Assembly: GCA_030652345.1 (NCBI GenBank) | Contig: JAUSAU010000076.1 | Coordinates: 1 to 25,668 of the forward strand | DNA: 25,668 nucleotides | DNA from: Coriobacteriia bacterium | GTDB lineage: Bacteria; Actinomycetota; Coriobacteriia; Anaerosomatales; PALSA-660 | Reading direction: 5' to 3' | Part shown: positions 16,410 to 23,073 of the stretch, in pieces | How positions within the stretch are numbered: position 1 is the stretch's first letter | Layout: each line of letters opens with the position of its first letter | Notes under the pieces: model-generated | The model's database searches: none | Told to the model about the DNA's origin: nothing | What the model saw: the letters and a program-made list of their open reading frames with translations, nothing else | Translations under genes and position numbers: made by a program

Positions 16410-17930
16410 ATGAGCGATGAGCCGACCGGCGAAGAGCAGGTCCCTGAGATGACGGCCCTCGAGATGGCCGAGGAGCTTCTGCGCGCCGAGGCCGCGGAGG
16501 TCGCGGAGGCGGAGACCGCCGGCGAGCCGACGGTCGTCGTCTTCTCGTCGCGGCAGGTCCGGCGCATGCGCGATCTGCTCGCTCGATTCTCGGGCGCCCG
16601 CCGCTCCGTGCGCTTCTATCCTTCGGGCCACCCCGCGGTTCGCGACGGTGTCGACGGCCTCCTCGACGTCATCCGCGCCTTCCATGACGAGGGCGTCGAT
16701 GTGCCGCTCACGTTCTTCGAGAACGAGGTCCTGCTCGGCGAGCAGCTCCTGGCGGAAGAGAGCATGCTCTTCGATCAGCTCATCCGCGACATGTCGGCGT
16801 CGGGCACCAACAGCGTCACGTTCCTGCGCGGCCTCGATGCTGACGAACTCGAGCGCGCGCTCACGATCCTGGCCGCCGATGACGCGACGATCGATGCGAT
16901 GGGCGGGGTCGAGCAGGCTGTCGCCGACGCCCACTGCCCGCACGTGCAGATCGGGGCGGTGCGCGTCATGGATCGCGGCGAGGAGGTGTCGGCCGGCAAG
17001 GAAGGCACCGACAAGGAACTCGCGCGTGAGAGCTACGTCGGCGCCCTCGATCTCATGCGCGAGCTCGATCGACTCATCAAGGCGAACAAGGTGGCGTCCG
17101 CCGAGCGGGTCCGCGGCGTCGTGCGCTCCCTGGTCGACAACATCCTGAGCAACCGCTACGCGATGCTCGAGCTCACCGGGCTCAAGGACTACGACGAGTA
17201 CACGTTCTTCCACTCGGTGAACGTGGCGATCCTCTCGCTCGCGCTCGGCTCGGCGGTCTCGGCCGACCGGCGTTTCCTCAACTCCCTCGGCGTGGGCGCG
17301 CTCATGCACGACATCGGGAAGATGACCGTCGACCTCAAGGTGCTCAACAAGCCGGGCTCCCTCTCGGCGGCGGAGTGGGAGCTGGTGCGCAAGCACCCCG
17401 TGTACGGCGCCGAACTGGCCGCCGTGCTGCCGGGGCTGGACCGGGCCTCCATCGTCGTCATCCTCGAACATCACATGCGCTACGACCTCGACGGTTACCC
17501 GGAGCGCCGACCGCGCCGCCGCCAGCATCTGACCAGCCGGATCGTCGCGGTCGCCGACGCCTACGACGCCATGACCTCGCGCCGGAGCTACTCGGCGGCA
17601 CGCCTGCAGGACGAGTCGGTCGAGGTGTTGTCCAAGAACGCGGGGACGGCATTCGACCCGGTGCTCGTGCGGCTGTTCGTGCAGATGATGGGCGTCTATC
17701 CGGTGCGCTCGGTGGTGCGGCTGACCGGCGGTGAGGTCGCCATCGTGATACAGCCGACCGACGACATCCTCGCTCCCGTGGTGCGCATCATCGCCGACGC
17801 CGTGGGCGGGCTCGTCGAGCCGTCAGATGTCGACCTCTCCGACTCCGACGCGGCCGCCGGCCGGCGCGTGGAAGCATGTCTGGACGCAGCGGGCATGAAC
17901 ATCGATGTGGACGAGTTCCTCCTGAACTAG
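16410..17930 (+). CDS. HD-GYP-type protein with N-terminal YP module (copy B)
   Basis: This 506-residue protein starts at ATG 16410, 7 nt after GGAGGTG (16396-16402); GTG 16404 overlaps the HEAT stop but sits too close to that site. An acidic N terminus (about 50 residues) precedes the shared module (RRSVRFYPSGHP, Tyr70-Pro71; SGTNSVTFLRGLDADELERAL). The HD-GYP domain is more canonical than copy A: HSVNV (H268), LMHDIGKMTVD (H300/D301), LNKPGSLSAAEW, a HP motif, EHHM (H354/H355), LDGYP (D361-P364) and VADAYDAMTSRRSY. Likely activity is hydrolysis of cyclic di-GMP or a related dinucleotide. The position four residues before H268 is Tyr rather than the Glu seen in trinuclear-metal members, so a two-metal site is likelier. 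Met replaces the usual Glu after HH. The C terminus (GVYPVRSVVRL) matches copy A. Confidence 0.94.
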   Translation: MSDEPTGEEQVPEMTALEMAEELLRAEAAEVAEAETAGEPTVVVFSSRQVRRMRDLLARFSGARRSVRFYPSGHPAVRDGVDGLLDVIRAFHDEGVDVPLTFFENEVLLGEQLLAEESMLFDQLIRDMSASGTNSVTFLRGLDADELERALTILAADDATIDAMGGVEQAVADAHCPHVQIGAVRVMDRGEEVSAGKEGTDKELARESYVGALDLMRELDRLIKANKVASAERVRGVVRSLVDNILSNRYAMLELTGLKDYDEYTFFHSVNVAILSLALGSAVSADRRFLNSLGVGALMHDIGKMTVDLKVLNKPGSLSAAEWELVRKHPVYGAELAAVLPGLDRASIVVILEHHMRYDLDGYPERRPRRRQHLTSRIVAVADAYDAMTSRRSYSAARLQDESVEVLSKNAGTAFDPVLVRLFVQMMGVYPVRSVVRLTGGEVAIVIQPTDDILAPVVRIIADAVGGLVEPSDVDLSDSDAAAGRRVEACLDAAGMNIDVDEFLLN

Positions 17931-17970
17931 GGGCCGTCCCTCAGCAGTCCGTCACGAAGGAGTCCTCTGA

Positions 17971-20742
17971 ATGGCCACGAGTCGCCCGACGTCCACCCCG
18001 ATCCCGCTCTCCAGCCGGCTGATCGCCGCCACGATCTTCGTTCTCGTCGTGCTCATCGGCGGCTCGGGTGTCTTCTCGACGTTCTACACGGACCTGCTGT
18101 GGTTCCGCGACCTCGGCCAGGAGGCCGTGTTCTGGACGCGCATCTGGAGCGAGATCGCGCTCGGTATCGCGTTCGGGCTCGCCTCGTTCGCGCTCATCTA
18201 CGCGAACCTCGTCATCGCGCGCCGGGTTCGCCCGACGTTCGTGCCGTCCGCCTTCGTCGAGGGCGTCGCGGTCACGCCGCAGCAGCAGGTCGAGGAGTTC
18301 ATCGGGCGTGTCCGTCTCGTGCTCGAGCCGTTCATCGGCTGGGTCGTCTTCGTCGTCTCCGTGTTCGTCGCGTACAGCATCGGCAGCGGCATGGCGGGGG
18401 AGTGGGAGCTCTTCCGGCTCGCGCTCGCGAAGGTGCCGTTCGGGCTGGCCGACCCGCAGTTCGGGATGGACGTCGGCTTCTTCGTCTTCCTGTTGCCGGC
18501 GCTGCGCGCTGTGGCCGACTGGTTGTTCTCGACGCTCTTCGTCACCCTCGTGCTGACCCTTCTCGTGCACCTCTATGACGGTGGTATCCGCCCCGTGGAG
18601 AAGCTCCAGGGCATCGACGAGCACGTGAAGGCGCACATCTCGGTCGTGCTCGCGCTCATCGTGGCGGCCAAGGCGTTCGACTACTGGCTGGCCATCTACG
18701 AACTCAACTTCTCGCCGCGCGGGCAGGTCATCGGAGCGTCGTTCACCGACGTCAACGCGCAGCTGCCCGCCTACTGGATCCTGATCGTCATCGCCGCGGT
18801 CACGGTCGTACTGCTCATGGTCAACATCCGCTACCGCGGCTGGCGTCTCCCGATCGTCGCGCTCGGCGTCTGGATCGGAGCGAGCGTGCTCGTGGGTGCG
18901 ATCTATCCGGCCCTGATCCAGCAGCTGCAGGTCGCCCCGAACGAGCTTGTGGCGGAGAAGCCCTACATCAAGCGCAACATCGAGATGACGCGCAAGGCGT
19001 GGGACCTGGAGGCCGTCGTCGCGACCGGCTTCCCGGCGGGGTCCGATCTCAAGGCCCAGGACCTGCTCGATGCGACCTCGACGGTGCAGAACATCCGCCT
19101 GTGGGACCCGAATGTGGTGGTCGACTCCTACAAGCAGCTGCAGGAGATCCGGTTCTACTACGACTTCAACGACGTCGACATCGACCGCTACAAGATCGAC
19201 GGCCAGACGCGGCAGACGCTGATCTCCGCCCGCGAGATGAACGTCGAGCAGCTGGCGGATCAGTCGAAGACGTGGCTCAACAAGCACTTGGTCTACACGC
19301 ACGGCTACGGAGTCGTCGTCAGTCCCGTGAACCGGGCGAGTTCCGATGGGCTGCCGGAGTTCATCGTCAAGGACCTTCCGCCGAAGTCCACGACCGATCT
19401 CAAGGTCTCCGTTCCCGGCATCTACTTCGGCGAGGAGACCAAGGAATACGCGATCGTCGACACCACACAGAAGGAGTTCGACTACCCCGTCGGCGGCGAG
19501 AACGCGACCACGAGCTACAGCGGCAAGAACGGCATCCAGGTCGGGTCGCTGCTCAACCGGCTCGCCTTCGCGATCCGCAACGGAGATGTGGAGATCCTCT
19601 TCTCGACGGCGATCACCGATCGCAGTCGGATGCTCTACCGCCGCACCATCGCCGAGAGGCTCAACGAGATCGCTCCGTGGCTGCAGGTCGACGCCGACCC
19701 CTATCCGGTCATCCTCGACGGGCGCATCGTCTGGGTCATCGACGGCTTCACGATCTCGAAGTACTACCCGTACTCGGAGCGCTATTCGAGCGCGGGCATC
19801 AACTACATCCGCAACTCGGTGAAGGTGACGGTCGACGCGTACGACGGGAAGACGACCTTCTACGCGTTCGACGACAAGGACCCGGTGCTCAAGGCGTATC
19901 GCGAGGTCTTCCCGGAGATGTTCACCGATGCGGCGAAGATGCCCGCAGCCCTGCGGGCGCACCTGCGCTATCCCGAGACCCTCTTCCGTCTGCAGGCCGA
20001 GGTCTACAAGACCTACCACATGCTCGACCCCCAGGTCTTCTACAACAAGGAGGACCAGTGGGCGCTCCCGGGTGAGACGACCGAGGAGCCGATGGCGCCC
20101 TACTACGTGCTCATGACGCTTCCGGGCGAGACGCACGAGGACTTCATGCTCATGATCCCGTTCACGCCGCGCAACAAGGACAACATGATCGGGTGGATGG
20201 CGGCGAAATCGGATCCGGGCGTCTACGGCCAGCGCATCGTCTACAACTTCCCGAAGCAGCGCCTCGTGCTCGGTCCGCAGCAGATTCGCGCGCGCCTGAA
20301 CCAGGAGCCGGACATCAGCAAGGAGCTCACGCTGCTCAATCAGCAGGGGAGTGCGGTGCGCTTCGGCAACCTGCTCGTCATCCCGATCCGGGATTCGATC
20401 CTCTACATCGAGCCGCTCTACATCCAGGCGTCACAGTCGCCGATGCCCGAACTCAAGCGTGTGATCGTCGCGTATGCCGACCGCATCGCGATGGACACCG
20501 ACCTCAAGGGTGCGCTCATGAAGGTCTTCGGCGCGGCGCCCGCGGGCTCCGAGACGACGACCGGCTCGGTGCCGTCGACCGGGACGGTGACCACCGGAGG
20601 GACCGATCTCGAGCGAGCGCGTCAGCTCTACGACCAGGCCGTGAGCGCTCAGCGCAGCGGCGACTGGGCCGCCTACGGCCGCTACATCAAAGAGCTCGGA
20701 GACGTGCTTTCGCGGCTCGTTCCGAGCACGCCGAAGAAGTAG
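17971..20742 (+). CDS. UPF0182 family large membrane protein
   Basis: This 923-residue protein starts at ATG 17971 with AAGGAG at 17956, 40 bp after the HD-GYP stop, and may be co-transcribed with it. The first 315 residues carry about seven membrane segments, for example LIAATIFVLVVLIGG, IALGIAFGLASFALIYANL, FIGWVVFVVSVFVAYSIG, FVFLLPALRAVADWLFS and LPIVALGVWIGASVLVGAI. A large soluble, probably extracytoplasmic domain of about 540 residues follows. It contains the family's typical stretches (DLEAVVATGF, NIRLWDP, YVLMTLPGE, MIPFTPRNKDNM and VFYNKEDQW). A Gly/Thr-rich linker leads to a short C-terminal helix pair with a tetratricopeptide-like sequence (DLERARQLYDQAV). UPF0182 (COG1615) proteins are common in Actinobacteria and Cyanobacteria. 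Their biochemical function is not established; an envelope role is inferred from topology. Confidence 0.95.
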   Translation: MATSRPTSTPIPLSSRLIAATIFVLVVLIGGSGVFSTFYTDLLWFRDLGQEAVFWTRIWSEIALGIAFGLASFALIYANLVIARRVRPTFVPSAFVEGVAVTPQQQVEEFIGRVRLVLEPFIGWVVFVVSVFVAYSIGSGMAGEWELFRLALAKVPFGLADPQFGMDVGFFVFLLPALRAVADWLFSTLFVTLVLTLLVHLYDGGIRPVEKLQGIDEHVKAHISVVLALIVAAKAFDYWLAIYELNFSPRGQVIGASFTDVNAQLPAYWILIVIAAVTVVLLMVNIRYRGWRLPIVALGVWIGASVLVGAIYPALIQQLQVAPNELVAEKPYIKRNIEMTRKAWDLEAVVATGFPAGSDLKAQDLLDATSTVQNIRLWDPNVVVDSYKQLQEIRFYYDFNDVDIDRYKIDGQTRQTLISAREMNVEQLADQSKTWLNKHLVYTHGYGVVVSPVNRASSDGLPEFIVKDLPPKSTTDLKVSVPGIYFGEETKEYAIVDTTQKEFDYPVGGENATTSYSGKNGIQVGSLLNRLAFAIRNGDVEILFSTAITDRSRMLYRRTIAERLNEIAPWLQVDADPYPVILDGRIVWVIDGFTISKYYPYSERYSSAGINYIRNSVKVTVDAYDGKTTFYAFDDKDPVLKAYREVFPEMFTDAAKMPAALRAHLRYPETLFRLQAEVYKTYHMLDPQVFYNKEDQWALPGETTEEPMAPYYVLMTLPGETHEDFMLMIPFTPRNKDNMIGWMAAKSDPGVYGQRIVYNFPKQRLVLGPQQIRARLNQEPDISKELTLLNQQGSAVRFGNLLVIPIRDSILYIEPLYIQASQSPMPELKRVIVAYADRIAMDTDLKGALMKVFGAAPAGSETTTGSVPSTGTVTTGGTDLERARQLYDQAVSAQRSGDWAAYGRYIKELGDVLSRLVPSTPKK

Positions 20743-20760
20743 GATCGGCCCCTTTCGATA

Positions 20761-20783
20761 CCCGCTGTGACCTGCGGGGTTTT
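20761..20783 (+). terminator. Intrinsic terminator after UPF0182
   Basis: CCCGC (20761-20765) pairs with GCGGG (20774-20778) around an 8-nt loop, followed by GTTTT. The stem is short (5 bp), but the T run is the best seen in the window. It ends just before the promoter of the next gene. Confidence 0.55.
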
Positions 20784-20809
20784 GACGATGGCACGGTTCC
20801 TGTTACAGT
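20782..20809 (+). promoter_or_regulatory. Sigma70-type promoter with extended -10 for the RlpA-like gene
   Basis: TTGACG (20782-20787) and TACAGT (20804-20809) are separated by 16 bp, with TGT directly before the -10 box. Transcription should start near 20816. This is the best-looking promoter in the window, and it implies a leader of about 400 nt before GTG 21223. Confidence 0.65.
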
Positions 20810-20815
20810 TCCGTG

Positions 20816-21222
20816 ACGGTTTGCCGAGTCCGGCGGGCCGGGAAGGTGCTCCATAAGCGTGCGGCCGCCGAGAGGTCGGCAGGTCGCGGGACCGGCGCCG
20901 GAGCACGACGACGTAGCAGAGGCGATCGACACCGCCGCGTGAAAAGCGCGGGTGACACGGTGCGTTACCGCCGGAGGCAGCAGGATCGGTCCGCGCCCAC
21001 AAAAGCATACTCGTGCTCTGTGACGGCGCACGGCGGCGACCGCAAAGGTCCCCTGTGAGTCGAGGTACGAGGCAGCTTCTCCACCCAGCGCCTGGCTGAA
21101 CGGCGCAACCACCACCCCCTTAGCTGTCTTGACGCGTGCCATCCGCGTGCTTTCCGCACGCCCCGCGCTCACCTCACCTTCGCGCTTGCCGCCCGTCATG
21201 TACCCGTACTGGGAGGTTTCGT
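20816..21222 (+). promoter_or_regulatory. Long, probably structured 5' leader of the RlpA-like gene
   Basis: About 407 nt separate the predicted transcription start from the GTG at 21223, with no credible coding sequence. Inverted repeats are frequent. GTGCTCC (20846-20852) pairs with GGAGCAC (20900-20906), enclosing GCCGA(20867-20871)/TCGGC(20876-20880). AGCA/TGCT flank 21008-21013, and GCGTGC/GCACGC sits near 21145-21161. The ribosome-binding site GGGAGG (21211-21216) could pair with an upstream ACCTC near 21171. Cell-wall hydrolase genes of this type are often controlled by cyclic di-AMP (ydaO) or cyclic di-GMP riboswitches. The conserved cores of those families were not recognised here, so the RNA is left unclassified. 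Confidence 0.4.
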
Positions 21223-21801
21223 GTGAAGGTACGCAACGTAAACGCTCGTTCGATGTTCGACCGCCTGACGAAGGCCGCTGTGGCCCTCGTCCTCTCGGCG
21301 GTCCTGCTCCTCGGAGGCGCTGTCACGGCGCCGGTCCAGGCTTCGGCCGCGACGCACCACACACATGTGTCGGCGTCCAAGGCCAAGGCCGCCCGCCTGG
21401 CTCGCAAGAAGGCACGCGCCAAGGCCCGCAAGATCGCGGCCCGTAAGGCGAAGCTGCGTCGGGCCGCCGCGAAGATCGCAGCCCGCAAGGCGAAGCTGCG
21501 TCGCGTCAAGCCGACCGGCTGGCGTTCGGCGAAGGTGTCCTGGTACGGCCCCGGCTTCTACGGCCACGGCATGGCGGGCGGCGGCAAGCTGTATCCGCGC
21601 AGCATGGTCGTCGCGCACCGATCGCTGCCCTTCGGGACGAAGATCCAGTTCACGTACAAGGGCAAGTCGGTCACCGCGATCGTCAAGGACCGCGGCCCCT
21701 TCGTGTCCGGCCGCGTCTTCGACCTGGGCCCGGGTACCGCCAAGGCGCTGAAGTTCGGTGGCGTCGGCAAGGTGCGCTACCGGATCCTCAAGAGCAGCTA
21801 G
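21223..21801 (+). CDS. Secreted RlpA-like double-psi beta-barrel protein with a basic linker
   Basis: This 192-residue protein starts at GTG 21223, 6 nt after GGGAGG. Residues 1-42 are a signal peptide: basic MKVRNVNAR, hydrophobic AAVALVLSAVLLLGGAV, probable cleavage after ASA. Residues 43-98 are a strongly basic Lys/Arg/Ala linker with an almost perfect 14-residue tandem repeat (KIAARKAKLRRAAA at 70-83, KIAARKAKLRR from 84). Residues 99-192 match RlpA-like barrels: VSWYGPGFYGHGMAGGGKLYP, AHRSLPFGTKI, VKDRGPF and GRVFDLGPGTAKAL. RlpA proteins bind or cleave peptidoglycan. A lytic-transglycosylase activity needs the conserved Asp and His residues, and the DRGPF and FDLG motifs are present. 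The basic linker probably binds anionic wall polymers such as teichoic acid or glycan. A separate promoter and a long leader control it. Confidence 0.9.
   Translation: MKVRNVNARSMFDRLTKAAVALVLSAVLLLGGAVTAPVQASAATHHTHVSASKAKAARLARKKARAKARKIAARKAKLRRAAAKIAARKAKLRRVKPTGWRSAKVSWYGPGFYGHGMAGGGKLYPRSMVVAHRSLPFGTKIQFTYKGKSVTAIVKDRGPFVSGRVFDLGPGTAKALKFGGVGKVRYRILKSS
21430..21504 (+). repeat. Tandem 42-bp repeat coding the basic linker
   Basis: The unit starting at 21430 (14 codons) is repeated from 21472, with the second copy diverging after 11 codons. Most differences are synonymous third-position changes (for example GCG/GCA and CGT/CGC), so the amino-acid repeat has been kept while the DNA drifted. 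Confidence 0.85.
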
Positions 21802-21815
21802 CAGCATTCGAACGG

Positions 21816-21883
21816 CGTCACGTCCGCGTGACGGTCACTCGCATCGTTCCGATGGCCGCTTCCCTCACGGGGGCGGCCATCGG
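21816..21883. terminator. Two inverted repeats after the RlpA-like gene, the second a likely terminator
   Basis: CGTCACG (21816-21822) and CGTGACG (21827-21833) form a 7-bp stem with a 4-nt loop. Further on, CCGATGGCCGC (21849-21859) pairs perfectly over 11 bp with GCGGCCATCGG (21873-21883). The downstream T run is only TTT. The second hairpin is the likelier terminator. Confidence 0.6.
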
Positions 21884-21934
21884 CCGTTTCGGGGTATCTT
21901 ATGGACTGACCTGCCCGACGGCTGAGGGGGATGC

Positions 21935-22291
21935 ATGAGCGACGAGACGCGCGCGCCCGAGGGCTCTCCCTCGCGTGACGACTTCGTCACGCGTATCCTC
22001 GACCAGCTCGTCGACCTGCTGCAGACCGCGCGCGACTGGATCCAGCAGGAGGCCGAGGCGACGGTCCGCACCAAGATCGTCCCGCCGCTGCAGGCGCTCG
22101 GCATCACCGTCGCCGCCGCCACCGCAGCGGCCACGCTGCTCGTCCTGGGCCTCATCTTCATCGCCGTGGCGGGCATCGTGTGGCTGTCCCAACTCCTGGG
22201 CGTGCCGCTCGCGTTCCTGAGCATCGGCCTCGTCTACGTCTCGGGCGCCGCCGGGTTCACGTACCTCAAGGTGAGGAAGATGCAGCGATGA
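21935..22291 (+). CDS. Small two-TM membrane protein, holin-superfamily-like
   Basis: This 118-residue protein starts at ATG 21935 with GAGGGGG just upstream. An N-terminal hydrophilic, amphipathic helix (FVTRILDQLVDLLQTARDWIQQEAEATV) precedes two membrane helices, ITVAAATAAATLLVLGLIFIAVAGIVWL and LAFLSIGLVYVSGAAGFTYL, and a basic C terminus. This is the layout of actinobacterial 'phage holin family/Holin-X' proteins, which are found in ordinary chromosomes and are not prophage markers. Function unknown. It overlaps the next gene by 4 bp (ATGA), which suggests a two-protein membrane unit. Confidence 0.8.
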   Translation: MSDETRAPEGSPSRDDFVTRILDQLVDLLQTARDWIQQEAEATVRTKIVPPLQALGITVAAATAAATLLVLGLIFIAVAGIVWLSQLLGVPLAFLSIGLVYVSGAAGFTYLKVRKMQR

Positions 22292-22524
22292 CCCCCGAAC
22301 CCACCGGACCTCCGGTCGACCCGATCACACTCGACGACCTGCGCCACAAGGCGATGCGCATCCGCGACGAGGTCAAGGGCGAGACGAAGCGCGTCGTGGA
22401 CCAGCGCAGGACGCAGCTCATGCTCGCCGGTGTCGTCGTGATCGCGGTGGCGTTCGGCGTCGCGTACTTCATGGGCACGCGCTCCGGACGCGCGAGCGTC
22501 GAGCCCGCGCCGCCCACCGTCTAG
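22288..22524 (+). CDS. Small single-TM protein
   Basis: This 78-residue protein starts at ATG 22288, overlapping the previous stop. A charged N-terminal helix (LDDLRHKAMRIRDEVKGETKRVVDQRR) precedes one membrane helix (LMLAGVVVIAVAFGVAYFMG) and a short Pro-rich tail. This resembles the DUF3618-type partners often found beside holin-like proteins in Actinobacteria, but no motif is decisive. It probably works with the upstream membrane protein. The charged helix followed by a single membrane span would place it in the cytoplasmic membrane with most of the chain inside. Confidence 0.75.
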   Translation: MTPEPTGPPVDPITLDDLRHKAMRIRDEVKGETKRVVDQRRTQLMLAGVVVIAVAFGVAYFMGTRSGRASVEPAPPTV

Positions 22525-22531
22525 CGCGCCC

Positions 22532-22984
22532 GTGCGCGTCGAGCGCGTCACCGTGTCGCCCACCTCCGTCGAGGCGCGCGTCGTCTTCTCCCCGGGAGAA
22601 CCTCTGCGCACGTCCGCGAGCGCGCGCGACCGCGCGCTCGCTCTCCTGCCCGGGCTGCGAACACACCGCTGCGACAACGACGCCGGCCTGGCCTTCGGCG
22701 ACGAGCTCGCCGACACCGAGATCGCCCATCTGCTCGAACACGCCACGCTCGAGGTCATGGCGATGGCGGGCTCCCCGGTCGACCTGCGCGGCACCACCTC
22801 CTGGGACTTCGCGGCCGACGGGCCCGGCATCTTCCGCGTCAGCGTCGCGTACGACGACGACCTCGTGGCGCTCGGGGCGCTCAAGGCGGCCGAGGAGGCG
22901 GTGCGCTGGTGCCTCGCGGACTCGGGCGCGGCACCGGGCATCGAGGCGGAGGCGCGGAGACTGCGGGGGCTTCGGGGGCGGTAG
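22532..22984 (+). CDS. Stand-alone homologue of the cyanophycin synthetase N-terminal domain
   Basis: This 150-residue soluble protein starts at GTG 22532, 7 bases after the preceding stop, so it is probably in the same transcription unit. Residues about 38-135 closely follow the N-terminal domain of cyanophycin synthetase (CphA). They show LPGLRTHRC, then a gap, then IAHLLEHATLEVMAMAG (family form HxxEHxxLELxxLAG), GTTSW where the family has GRTRE, GPGIFRVSVAYDDD (family PGxYxVVFEY) and an Ala-rich helix (ALKAAEEAVRWCL). The ATP-grasp and Mur-ligase-like domains that make the Asp-Arg polymer are missing here, so it cannot synthesise cyanophycin. It may act as a binding or regulatory domain. 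The domain recognition comes from sequence memory rather than a search. Confidence 0.75.
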   Translation: MRVERVTVSPTSVEARVVFSPGEPLRTSASARDRALALLPGLRTHRCDNDAGLAFGDELADTEIAHLLEHATLEVMAMAGSPVDLRGTTSWDFAADGPGIFRVSVAYDDDLVALGALKAAEEAVRWCLADSGAAPGIEAEARRLRGLRGR

Positions 22985-23073
22985 GAACGCGGGGCGTGTG
23001 CGGGCACCGGGGGCCGAGGGAGGGCGGCATTCCGACACGCCATCCGCGCGCGCGTCGTCCGGCGATGACATAT

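Noticed and set aside
17941..20136. A 731-codon open frame on the minus strand opposite the UPF0182 gene.
   Set aside because: Low-complexity composition with no recognisable motif; the opposite strand encodes a well-supported family protein.
21020..21080. CGCAAAG near 21040 as part of a GEMM-I (cyclic di-GMP) riboswitch.
   Set aside because: The preceding GGGCAAACC strand, the GNRA loop and the closing GGTAGC strand are not in the right places.
20816..21130. Possible RNase P RNA: GGGTGACACGGTGCG and CAGAGGCG-like stretches resemble parts of its conserved regions.
   Set aside because: The near-invariant GAGGAAAGTC and ACARAACCCGGCTTA elements are missing, so the likeness is probably chance.
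21935..22291. Prophage origin for the holin-like protein.
   Set aside because: No other phage genes are nearby, and such proteins are ordinary chromosomal genes in Actinobacteria.
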